The translations under genes were made by a program, and so were the position numbers. This document shows positions 28,244-35,334 of a DNA stretch of 64,000 nucleotides, piece by piece. The number at the start of each line of letters is the position of its first letter. Position 1 is the first letter of the stretch. The notes beneath the pieces were generated by a model. The model did not search any database, was not told where the DNA came from, and saw only the letters and a list, made by a program, of their open reading frames with translations. The DNA is from Acidobacteriota bacterium (GTDB lineage Bacteria; Acidobacteriota; Blastocatellia; Pyrinomonadales; Pyrinomonadaceae), in the NCBI GenBank assembly GCA_019639135.1, contig JAHBSL010000001.1:248001-312000 (forward strand). The letters are read 5' to 3'.

Positions 28244-28690
28244 CTACTCGCCCGTCTGGTCCGGATCGATGCCAAAATAGTAATTGCGGACCTTGGTCAA
28301 GAGGTCAAAAAGGATGTACCGCTCCGTTTCAGTAAACTCGGAAAGAAGCTCTTCCTCGACCTCAAGCCATACCTCTTCGACCCGTCCACGGATCGCGTGG
28401 CCTTCGTCCGTAAGGTAGATCCGCGTCGCCCTAGCATCATCTTCGAGACGCGTCCGGTCCACCAGTCCGACCTCGATCATTCCGTTAAGTATCTTGTTGA
28501 CCGTCGGCGTTGCCAGGCCGATCTCACGGGCAAGGTCCACCTGCCGCCGGCCGTCTCGCCGCCAGAGTTCGAAAAGGACGGAAAGCTGCCCGCCGTGGAG
28601 CCCGACGCCGGCGAGCCGCTTTTCGAGGTGAGCCTTGTGGGCGGTCGCCACCCTCGAGAGCAGGTGGCTTACGGTTTCTTCAAATTTCAT
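28244..28690 (-). CDS. MarR-family transcriptional regulator
   Basis: A 148-residue protein. The winged helix occupies about 30-110: QVDLAREIGLATPTVNKILNGMIEVGLVDR is the helix-turn-helix, and DDARATRIYLTDEG is the wing. The flanking helices form the dimer interface. MarR proteins usually repress their own promoter and a divergent gene, and lose DNA on ligand binding. Here an array of six 12-bp near-palindromes abuts the start codon and spans the whole gap to the divergent hypothetical gene. The first palindrome overlaps the gene's own ribosome-binding site (GAGGG). Confidence 0.92.
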   Translation of the reverse strand: MKFEETVSHLLSRVATAHKAHLEKRLAGVGLHGGQLSVLFELWRRDGRRQVDLAREIGLATPTVNKILNGMIEVGLVDRTRLEDDARATRIYLTDEGHAIRGRVEEVWLEVEEELLSEFTETERYILFDLLTKVRNYYFGIDPDQTGE

Positions 28691-28812
28691 TTAGCCCTCT
28701 TAAACACAATGATTTGCGGCCTAACTATCTTCGGTTTGCGGGCTAACCAATGATAGTTAGCGTGCTAATAATAACTGATTAGTATGCTAATTATCAAACG
28801 TTAGCCGGCTAC
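28691..28812. promoter_or_regulatory. six-site operator array, 22-bp period (putative MarR sites)
   Basis: Six 12-mers begin at 28691, 28713, 28735, 28757, 28779 and 28801, exactly 22 bp apart: TTAGCCCTCTTA, TTTGCGGCCTAA, TTTGCGGGCTAA, TTAGCGTGCTAA, TTAGTATGCTAA and TTAGCCGGCTAC. T1, T2, G4, C9 and T10 are invariant; the consensus is the palindrome TTAGCnnGCTAA. The 10-bp spacers between them are not conserved. Twenty-two base pairs is close to two helical turns, so all sites face the same side of the DNA. Assignment to the adjacent MarR protein is inferred from position. Confidence 0.8.
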
Positions 28813-28829
28813 GAGAAGATAATTGAATC

Positions 28830-29237
28830 GTGTACGATAGTTTAGTGAACAACTTAGAAAAGCTTAAAGCCGCGCGGCAGTCTTTACTGCGTCTCCACAA
28901 ATTGCTGATAGATCGGGAAAGGGAACTCGAAGAGGGCATTAAGGGCCCGCTTTCGCATGGCTCTTTTCTCGGGATGCTGCTTAACGACCCTGATTTCCAG
29001 TGGCTCAGGCGCTTCTCGTCGGCTATTGCAGAAGTCGATGAGTTCTTTGCCGCAAAAGACGGTGTGACCGAAGAGATGGTCAAGACTCAGCTCGCGAAGC
29101 TCAAAGCGGTCGTCGAGATGGGATCGGACGACTATTTTGCTGCTAAGTATCAGTCGGCCCTGCAGCAAAACTCCGAGATCGCGGGTCATCATAGCGAGTT
29201 CATCGCTCTCATCGGAAGCACAGGAGGAGAGAACTAG
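28830..29237 (+). CDS. hypothetical helical protein divergent from marR
   Basis: A 135-residue protein, not recognised. The start is a GTG at 28830, with a second GTG at 28845 possible. It is predicted to be almost all helix, with a coiled-coil-like N-terminus (LEKLKAARQSLLRLHKLLIDRERELEEG), no signal and no membrane segment. SFLGMLLNDPDFQWLRRFSSAIAEVDEFF is a distinct block. Its promoter must lie in the 22-bp operator array, so it is the likely target of the MarR protein. It shares a palindromic CTAG stop with the convergent FAH gene. Confidence 0.72.
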   Translation: MYDSLVNNLEKLKAARQSLLRLHKLLIDRERELEEGIKGPLSHGSFLGMLLNDPDFQWLRRFSSAIAEVDEFFAAKDGVTEEMVKTQLAKLKAVVEMGSDDYFAAKYQSALQQNSEIAGHHSEFIALIGSTGGEN

Positions 29238-29872
29238 CCTTTCGAGATCACAGGGTTGCTTAGTCTCCCGATCCCTTCGATAACGACCTCACAGACGTCG
29301 CCAGGCTCGAGCTTCGATACGCCGGCCGGAGTTCCGGTCGCGATAAGGTCGCCCGGCATCAGCGTCATTTGGCGGGAGATGTAGCGGACCAGAAATTCGA
29401 CAGGGAATACCATCTGTGAAGTTCGGCCGGTCTGCCGAATTTCGCCGTTGACGCGGCATTGTACCTCGATGTCTGCAACGTCAAGATCGCTCTCGATATG
29501 CGGGCCGATCGGGCAAAACGTGTCGAAGGATTTTCCTCGGGTAAATTGAACATCGGTACGCTGGATATCTCGTGCCGTCACATCATTTAAGCAAGTAAAC
29601 CCGAGGATGTACTTGAAGACATCGTCGCCGTCCTTCAGATCTTTTGCTCGTTCCTTGATCACGATCGCTAGCTCGGCTTCGTGCTCCACCCGCTCGGATT
29701 GCGGCGGAATAACGATCGACTCGCCGTCGCGGATAAGCGAAGACGGGGCTTTGAGGAAAAGCAGCGGAGCTTTCGGCACCTCGTTGCCGAGTTCTGCAGC
29801 ATGGTCGGCATAGTTCCGGCCGACGCAGACGATCTTCGAGGGTAAATAGTCCTTTTCGATCTCAAGTCTCAT
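29234..29872 (-). CDS. fumarylacetoacetate hydrolase (FAH)-family protein
   Basis: 212 residues from the ATG at 29872 (the TTG at 29878 is weaker). It is a short, single-domain FAH protein, as in YcgM or the FAHD1 acylpyruvase. Motifs are KIVCVGRNYADHAAE, FLKAPSSL, EHEAELAIVI with the metal-binding acids, LNDVTARDIQ, and LMPGDLIATGTPAGV at the end. It likely hydrolyses a C-C bond in an acylpyruvate or decarboxylates oxaloacetate; the true substrate is not evident. No catabolic genes are adjacent. Confidence 0.9.
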   Translation of the reverse strand: MRLEIEKDYLPSKIVCVGRNYADHAAELGNEVPKAPLLFLKAPSSLIRDGESIVIPPQSERVEHEAELAIVIKERAKDLKDGDDVFKYILGFTCLNDVTARDIQRTDVQFTRGKSFDTFCPIGPHIESDLDVADIEVQCRVNGEIRQTGRTSQMVFPVEFLVRYISRQMTLMPGDLIATGTPAGVSKLEPGDVCEVVIEGIGRLSNPVISKG

Positions 29873-29951
29873 ATACAAAAGTGCTTAAAAAGCGAGTTGC
29901 GTCTGATAACGCAAATGGCAAGCGCATTAAACCTCTTAAAAATCACGGTGC

Positions 29952-31079
29952 TTAAGGTACACGCTCGCTTACCGGTTCGCTCGGCCGGCTGACATTCTTG
30001 AACCGATCCGTCGCGGTAACGTAGTAATAGTAGGTCTTTCCGCTTTCGACCCGCATGTCTTCAAACGTCGTCCGGTCAAGCAGTTCCGGCGAGATCCGCG
30101 TCCAACGGTCAAGAGGTACGTCCGGATCCTCAGAGCGATAGATCGTATAGCCGATGACGTCGTTTTCAGGATTTGCCGGAAAGAAGATCGAGATCGACGT
30201 CGGCGAGGCCGCAATGGTGATCGACTGCGGAGCACTCGGCGGGAAGGTGTCCTTCGGGTTGATCTCTACAATGCTCGACTCCGAACTCTCGACCGATTCG
30301 CCGCCCGTGCCTAGCGAAACCGTCCGTACAAAATAGAAATAGCGCTTCTCGAATTCGAACGTCGTGTCGCGAAAGTCAGTATCGGCGATCGGGCGTTGAT
30401 TGAGCAGCTTTGCCGCCGCCTCTCGCGACTCGGAACGATAAACGTTGTAGCCGATGATGTTCGGCGGTGTTGTCTCGTCGATATTGGCAGTCGGAGCTTC
30501 CCAGGTCAGCCGCACATCCTGCTGAGATAGTTCGGTTTGTAAAGCCGTCGGAGCCTTTGCGACCTTTGATGCAGGCTCGAGCAAAAAGAAGTTAGAGAAC
30601 GCGGCCTTTTGCCCGCTGGCGTTGACGTATCGGACGGCATACCGCAGCCGGACCGGCTGGCCCGCGAACTGGAGCGCATCACGATAGGTGAACTGCTTTA
30701 AGCCAAAATCGCTGTCTTCGACCTTAAGAGCGGCGACGATTATCGCCCGCGAAGCAAACTCTTCTTCCCCGATCGATTGCGGTGCCGTAAGCGGCTCGGC
30801 AAGCCGGTAAACGTCGATACGGCTGATATTTAGCACGCTTGAGGGTGATTCGTTCCGGGCCGGCATCTGCCATGAAAGTATCACCTCGTTCCCACGCTGA
30901 AAGCCGCCGATCTCGGCTCGCTGAACGACGCGCTCCTTCGGCGGGAGCGGCGGCGTCCGCTTTCCGCAGCCCGCGGCGAAAACACCTGCAAACGCGATCA
31001 GCAATCCGGCCGCGGCTAATGAGCGTCGCCGGCCGAATCCGGCAATAAGCGTTGATCGTTCAGCGTTTCGATCTTTCAT
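29952..31079 (-). CDS. fibronectin type III lipoprotein
   Basis: A 375-residue protein. An N-terminal basic region and hydrophobic stretch end in FAAGC with Cys38 as the likely lipidated residue. PPLPPKERV follows, then at least two Fn3 domains (about 170-270 with TWEAP...YNVYRSE, and 275-375 with IGYTIYRSED...YYYVTATDRF). It is probably an outer-membrane or surface lipoprotein of unknown ligand. It starts at the base after the hslU stop, so it is transcribed from the hslVU promoter. That pairing of an envelope lipoprotein with a cytoplasmic protease is a curiosity. Confidence 0.82.
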   Translation of the reverse strand: MKDRNAERSTLIAGFGRRRSLAAAGLLIAFAGVFAAGCGKRTPPLPPKERVVQRAEIGGFQRGNEVILSWQMPARNESPSSVLNISRIDVYRLAEPLTAPQSIGEEEFASRAIIVAALKVEDSDFGLKQFTYRDALQFAGQPVRLRYAVRYVNASGQKAAFSNFFLLEPASKVAKAPTALQTELSQQDVRLTWEAPTANIDETTPPNIIGYNVYRSESREAAAKLLNQRPIADTDFRDTTFEFEKRYFYFVRTVSLGTGGESVESSESSIVEINPKDTFPPSAPQSITIAASPTSISIFFPANPENDVIGYTIYRSEDPDVPLDRWTRISPELLDRTTFEDMRVESGKTYYYYVTATDRFKNVSRPSEPVSERVP

Positions 31080-32477
31080 TTAGAGAATGTAGTTCTGAAT
31101 GTCTTCGTTCGCGACCAGCCCGCTCAAGCGTCCTTCGACATAGGCTGCATCTATCGTCTGGATCTTTTCTTCAAGTTCGCTGCCCTCAAAGCTTATATCC
31201 TCAAGCAGTTTCTCGACTAGCGTATGCAGCCGCCGAGCTCCGATATTTTCCGTAACCTTGTTGATCTCCGCCGTCATCTCCGCAAGCCGGCGGACGGCAT
31301 CATCGGTAAAACTCAGTTCGATTCCCTCGGTGCTCAAGAGCGCCTGATACTGCTTGATAAGCGAATTCTTCGGCTGCGTCAGCACGCGTTCAAGGTCATC
31401 GACCGTCAGCGATTCCAGCTCAACACGGATCGGAAATCGACCCTGGAGTTCCGGGATCAGGTCCGAGGGCTTTGAAACATGGAACGCACCCGCCGCGATG
31501 AAGAGGATATGCTCGGTGCTGATCATGCCGTAGCGGGTGTTCACATTCGTGCCCTCAACGATCGGCAACAGGTCTCGCTGAACGCCCTCGCGGGAAACGT
31601 CCGGCCCGCTGGCGGCTTCTCGCCCGGCTATCTTATCTATCTCGTCGAGAAACACGATGCCCGAGCTTTGAGCCTTCTCGAGTGCCGAGCGGGTTACCTG
31701 TTCGTTGTCGATCAACAGTTCCTGTTGCTCGCGGAGCACGTACTTTTTGGCCTCGGCGACCTTCATTTTCCGGCGGACGGTCTTGGTTGGGAAGAGGTTG
31801 CCGAACATGTCCTTTATGTTGACGCCCATCTCCTCCATTCCCTGGCCGCCGATGAAATCGATGGTCGTGTTCGGCCGCTCCTGCGTATCGATCTCGATCA
31901 AACGGTCGTCAAGGTCGCTGCGGCGAAGTTGTTCGCGGAGCTTCTCTCGCGTCCGAGCATGCCGGGCCTCGGCCTCCGTGGCATCGGGCGACGAGGAATA
32001 GCCGAGGTCGGTCCGCGGCAAAAGCACATCGAGCAAGACCTCTTCAGTATTTTCCTCAGCTCGCGGCAGAACGGAGTCGTAAGCGGCCTGCTTCGCCATT
32101 TCGACCGCCGCATCGGCGAGGTCGCGGATCATGCTCTCGACATCGCGGCCGACATACCCGACCTCTGTAAATTTCGAAGCCTCGATCTTTACGAAAGGCG
32201 AGTCGGCAATGCGGGCAAGCCGGCGGGCGATCTCCGTCTTGCCGACGCCTGTCGAACCTATCATCAGAATGTTTTTCGGCAGCACGTCGCGAGCGATCTC
32301 GGCCGGGAGTTTCTGACGCCGGATGCGGTTACGCAAGGCAACCGCAACTGCACGCTTCGCCGCCCCTTGCCCGACGACGTATTTATCCAGCTCGGCAACT
32401 ATCTGCCGCGGCGTCATATCATCGAGCCTCGGTGTCGCTTCTTTCAGGTCTGTTTCTCCGCTTAAATATATCGGCAT
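31080..32477 (-). CDS. hslU: ATP-dependent protease ATPase subunit HslU
   Basis: 465 residues from the ATG at 32477. A TTG at 32510 inside the hslV end would add 11 residues and is not used. It is the AAA+ unfoldase of the HslUV protease. It has LTPRQIV-type N-terminus (MTPRQIVAELDKYVVGQ), Walker A GSTGVGKTE, the GYVGRDVES pore loop, Walker B IVFLDEIDKI, and the C-terminal YIL tail that docks into HslV. The I-domain lies between Walker A and Walker B. It follows hslV by 19 bp. Confidence 0.96.
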   Translation of the reverse strand: MPIYLSGETDLKEATPRLDDMTPRQIVAELDKYVVGQGAAKRAVAVALRNRIRRQKLPAEIARDVLPKNILMIGSTGVGKTEIARRLARIADSPFVKIEASKFTEVGYVGRDVESMIRDLADAAVEMAKQAAYDSVLPRAEENTEEVLLDVLLPRTDLGYSSSPDATEAEARHARTREKLREQLRRSDLDDRLIEIDTQERPNTTIDFIGGQGMEEMGVNIKDMFGNLFPTKTVRRKMKVAEAKKYVLREQQELLIDNEQVTRSALEKAQSSGIVFLDEIDKIAGREAASGPDVSREGVQRDLLPIVEGTNVNTRYGMISTEHILFIAAGAFHVSKPSDLIPELQGRFPIRVELESLTVDDLERVLTQPKNSLIKQYQALLSTEGIELSFTDDAVRRLAEMTAEINKVTENIGARRLHTLVEKLLEDISFEGSELEEKIQTIDAAYVEGRLSGLVANEDIQNYIL

Positions 32478-32496
32478 CTCAAAAAAATATTGCGGA

Positions 32497-33057
32497 TCAA
32501 AGCTCCTCAACTATCACGCTCGAATTCGTATAAATGCAGATATCACCGGCGATCTGCAGCGATTCCTCGGCTATCTCCCGTGCCGAAAGTGTCGTGTGCT
32601 TTATCAAGGCCCGTGCGGCGGCGAGCGCATAGCTGCTGCCGGAGCCGACCGCAAGCAAGCCATCATCCGAAGCGATAACGTCGCCCTTTCCTGAGATCAA
32701 AAACGCCGTCCGCTTATCGGCAACGATCATCAGAGCCTCAAGGTGACGCAGATATCGATCCGTCCGCCATTCCTTTGTTAGCTCGATCGCGGCTCGTTCA
32801 AGCTGGCCCTGAAACTCGTTCAGCTTCGCCTCAAACCGCGTCAGCAGCGTGAAAGCATCGGCCGTCGCACCGGCAAATCCGGCGAGTATCGTGCCTTCGT
32901 GGAGCCGCCGGACTTTGCGTGCAGACGATTTGATCACCGTCTCGCCAAGAGTTACCTGTCCGTCACCGGCCATTGCGACGGCACCTTCGCGTTGGACGAG
33001 CAATATAGTTGTGGAGCGGATGTGCTCTTCGCGTCGCTGAACCATACTTTGAATCAT
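32497..33057 (-). CDS. hslV: ATP-dependent protease peptidase subunit HslV
   Basis: A 186-residue protein. HslV is a proteasome-beta-like threonine peptidase. The nucleophile is probably T16 ([12 protein letters not shown]), exposed by removing a 15-residue propeptide. The start could also be the ATG at 33045. [23 protein letters not shown] is the conserved C-half. It is first in the hslV-hslU-lipoprotein operon. The promoter must lie in the short gap to the divergent amidotransferase gene. Confidence 0.96.
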   Translation of the reverse strand: MIQSMVQRREEHIRSTTILLVQREGAVAMAGDGQVTLGETVIKSSARKVRRLHEGTILAGFAGATADAFTLLTRFEAKLNEFQGQLERAAIELTKEWRTDRYLRHLEALMIVADKRTAFLISGKGDVIASDDGLLAVGSGSSYALAAARALIKHTTLSAREIAEESLQIAGDICIYTNSSVIVEEL

Positions 33058-33121
33058 AAGAGTTGAAACCTAAATGCTCAAATTGACACGGTTTAGGTTT
33101 TATCTGAACATTAAAGTTTAT

Positions 33122-33892
33122 ATGGCATCACGGCCAAGGATCGGAATAACAACTCGCATCGAGCTTGAGACCGGGCGGTTCTATCTCGGACGGCATTATT
33201 CCGAAGCCGTCTGGGCCGCTGGTGGCGTGCCGGTGATGCTGCCGCTGATAGCGGAGAAAGATTATATCGACGCGGCCGTTTCGACGCTTGACGGACTGCT
33301 GTTGCCCGGCAGCGATACTGATCCCGACCCGGCACTCTACGGTGAAGAGCCGGCCATCGGGCTAAAGAAAGTGATATTTGAGAAGGACGAAACGGACCGA
33401 CTTGCGATACTTGCCGCCGACGAACTCGGCCTGCCGATCTTCGGGATCTGTTTTGGAATGCAGATCCTCAACGTCGTCCGCGGCGGTTCGCTCGTCCAGG
33501 ACATCCCAAGCGATGTACCGAAAGCGCTAAAGCACGAGCAGGGAATGCCGCTAGAACGGCTCTCGCACCGGATAGATATTGAGGATGGAAGCGTGCTTGC
33601 CGAGATCGCTTCGTCAGAGCCGGGCGAAAGGCAGGTTAATTCACATCATCATCAGTCGGTCAAGGGCGTCGGCGTGGGATTGCAGGTTTCTGCAAGGGCT
33701 GCGGACGGCGTTATTGAGGCGGTCGAGGGAACTGACCGGGCAAGATTTCAGGTTGGTGTGCAATGGCATCCGGAATTGTGCTGGGCCTTCGACGGTTTTT
33801 CGCGTCGGCTATTTCAAAGATTTGTCGAAGAATGTGCGAGTCGTATGGTTTTGTCGGGCGAAAAACCTAAAGTAATGTCTCAGCTATCTTAA
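33122..33892 (+). CDS. class I glutamine amidotransferase-like hydrolase (PuuD-type)
   Basis: 256 residues from the ATG at 33122 (MASRPRIGITTR, the family's usual start; a longer frame begins at 33074). It belongs to the gamma-glutamyl-gamma-aminobutyrate hydrolase family (peptidase C26). The nucleophile is the Cys in FGICFGMQ near 116, and the His is in VQWHPEL with a following Glu-type acid. LLLPGSDTDPDPALYGEEP is the family's substrate loop. It probably removes glutamate from a gamma-glutamyl compound. Substrate and pathway are not shown by the neighbours. Confidence 0.88.
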   Translation: MASRPRIGITTRIELETGRFYLGRHYSEAVWAAGGVPVMLPLIAEKDYIDAAVSTLDGLLLPGSDTDPDPALYGEEPAIGLKKVIFEKDETDRLAILAADELGLPIFGICFGMQILNVVRGGSLVQDIPSDVPKALKHEQGMPLERLSHRIDIEDGSVLAEIASSEPGERQVNSHHHQSVKGVGVGLQVSARAADGVIEAVEGTDRARFQVGVQWHPELCWAFDGFSRRLFQRFVEECASRMVLSGEKPKVMSQLS

Positions 33893-34004
33893 GTAGTACT
33901 TTAGATTCGCCGCAACGCATTTACGCACAATAGTTTAGATGTCTCGCTCGTGTATCGGTTTAACTGTCGGGTTCTGACTCTTAAGGTATTAGCTCAGCTA
34001 AAAA

Positions 34005-34385
34005 ATGGATAATTCAATCGTCATCGGCATCGCTTCCTGGCTGTTTCCCGGGGCGGGCCACTTCATTCAGAAAAAGAATCGTCGCGGCCTGATAATCTCG
34101 GCCTCGATCTGGATAATGTTCATCATCGCGATAGCGACCGGCGGGGCGTATTATCCGGGTTTTGAGTACCGCGACGGCCAGTTGCTTTACCTTCTGAACG
34201 CATTCGCCAAGATCGGCAACGGGCTTGGGGCGTTTGTTTCATTTCTGTTATCAGTGTCGCCTTCGCCGGATGCCGCCGCGAGCGCGACCTTCGAATACGG
34301 CGGCCGCCTGCTTGAGGCCGCCGGTTTGCTCAACTACCTTGCGGTTGTTGACGCTCTGGATATTCACTATGGGAGGAAGAAATGA
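34005..34385 (+). CDS. small membrane protein, unknown function
   Basis: A 126-residue protein. It begins with a hydrophobic helix (IVIGIASWLFPGAGHF), a basic turn (KKNRRG), a second helix (LIISASIWIMFIIAIATGG), and a weaker C-terminal hydrophobic stretch (LLEAAGLLNYLAVVDALDI). The PGAGHF-x-RRG start resembles small TM2/DUF6677-type membrane proteins, though I am not certain of the family. Its stop overlaps the ATG of the 56-residue gene, and recO follows, so it is the first gene of a small operon. Confidence 0.7.
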   Translation: MDNSIVIGIASWLFPGAGHFIQKKNRRGLIISASIWIMFIIAIATGGAYYPGFEYRDGQLLYLLNAFAKIGNGLGAFVSFLLSVSPSPDAAASATFEYGGRLLEAAGLLNYLAVVDALDIHYGRKK

Positions 34386-34552
34386 CGCACTTTCTTTTCT
34401 TGCTCATCTTCGCTTTTTTTATCTCGGTACTCTTCGCCGTTTTCTCCGAAGGGACCGCCCGCGAGCGCGTGATCTACGGTTTAAAGTCGTTCCTCCAGTT
34501 CGTCGTTATCAGCCTTGCTATCGCCTGGCTGCTCTATTTCATTCCTTGGTAA
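34382..34552 (+). CDS. 56-residue membrane protein
   Basis: A short gene that overlaps the previous stop by 4 bp (ATGA). The product is almost wholly hydrophobic at both ends: MTHFLFLLIFAFFISVLFAV, a polar middle (SEGTARERVIYGLK), then VVISLAIAWLLYFIPW. Two helices with a short positive loop are likely. Translational coupling to the 126-residue membrane protein suggests that the two form a complex. Nothing in it identifies a function. recO starts 27 bp further on. Confidence 0.65.
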   Translation: MTHFLFLLIFAFFISVLFAVFSEGTARERVIYGLKSFLQFVVISLAIAWLLYFIPW

Positions 34553-34579
34553 GCCGCGACTTGAGGAGGGCGATGCCGG

Positions 34580-35326
34580 ATGCCTTTGCACGAATCTGAA
34601 AGCATTGTCCTCAAGACCTATAACCTTGCCGAAGCGGACCGCATCGCGCTTTTCCTGACGCGAGAGTTCGGCCTCGTCCGCGGTGTTGCCAAAGGTGCGA
34701 GGCGCTTGCACAGCAAGTTCGGCAGTTCGCTCGAGCCGTTTTCGATCGTTCAGCTCGAATATTTTCAAAAAGACGACCGCGAACTTGTGTCGATCCAGAA
34801 GGCGGACCTGGTCATCTCATCCTTCGAACCAGCTAGCGACCCGCGTTTTCTAAAGGTGTTTTCAAGATTCGCCGACCTTATCACCGTTTTTGCCCAGCCG
34901 AGTCTCCCCTCGCCGCTGCTTTACCGGATGCTGCGTGCGCTTATCCTTATCGCAGCCGAAAAGGACACTGACCTTGCCGCGATCGAGCTTTACTTCGAAG
35001 TTTGGCTTTTGCGGATCGAAGGCTTTCTGCCCGATTGGTCCGTTTGCGCTCGCTGCGACAGGGAGTTTGACCCAGCCGAGGCCTCCGAGCTTGACGCCGA
35101 AGACCGACTGCAGTGCACACGCTGCTCGGTGAAGGGAAGGCGGCCGATCGCACCGGGCGTAAGGAACTCGCTGCTGCGTATCTTGCGCGTCTCGCCGGCG
35201 GAGTTTTTGCATGAAGCCGAAAGCCATCGCGAGATACTCCGCGAGCTTTCTGCTATCGTATTCAAGTTGCTATTGCAGGCTGCAGGCCCGAACCAGGCGA
35301 AGGCGACCGCACGAGCGAATATCTGA
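34580..35326 (+). CDS. recO: DNA repair protein RecO
   Basis: 248 residues starting at an ATG with GAGGAGG about 10 bp upstream. RecO loads RecA onto SSB-coated DNA in the RecFOR pathway. The N-terminal OB fold begins ESIVLKTYNLAEADRIALFLTREFG, followed by VRGVAKGARRLHSKFG. The zinc finger is present (CARCDREFDPAE...LQCTRC). It lies 8 bp before the lptFG gene in the same operon. Confidence 0.94.
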   Translation: MPLHESESIVLKTYNLAEADRIALFLTREFGLVRGVAKGARRLHSKFGSSLEPFSIVQLEYFQKDDRELVSIQKADLVISSFEPASDPRFLKVFSRFADLITVFAQPSLPSPLLYRMLRALILIAAEKDTDLAAIELYFEVWLLRIEGFLPDWSVCARCDREFDPAEASELDAEDRLQCTRCSVKGRRPIAPGVRNSLLRILRVSPAEFLHEAESHREILRELSAIVFKLLLQAAGPNQAKATARANI

Positions 35327-35334
35327 GAAAGGGG

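Noticed and set aside
28691..28812. CRISPR array considered for the 22-bp periodic repeats
   Set aside because: The conserved unit is only 12 bp and the spacers 10 bp; no cas genes are near. An operator array fits better.
32478..32510. Longer hslU start (TTG at 32510)
   Set aside because: It overlaps the end of hslV, and the added residues are not part of the HslU family; the ATG at 32477 fits the usual N-terminus.
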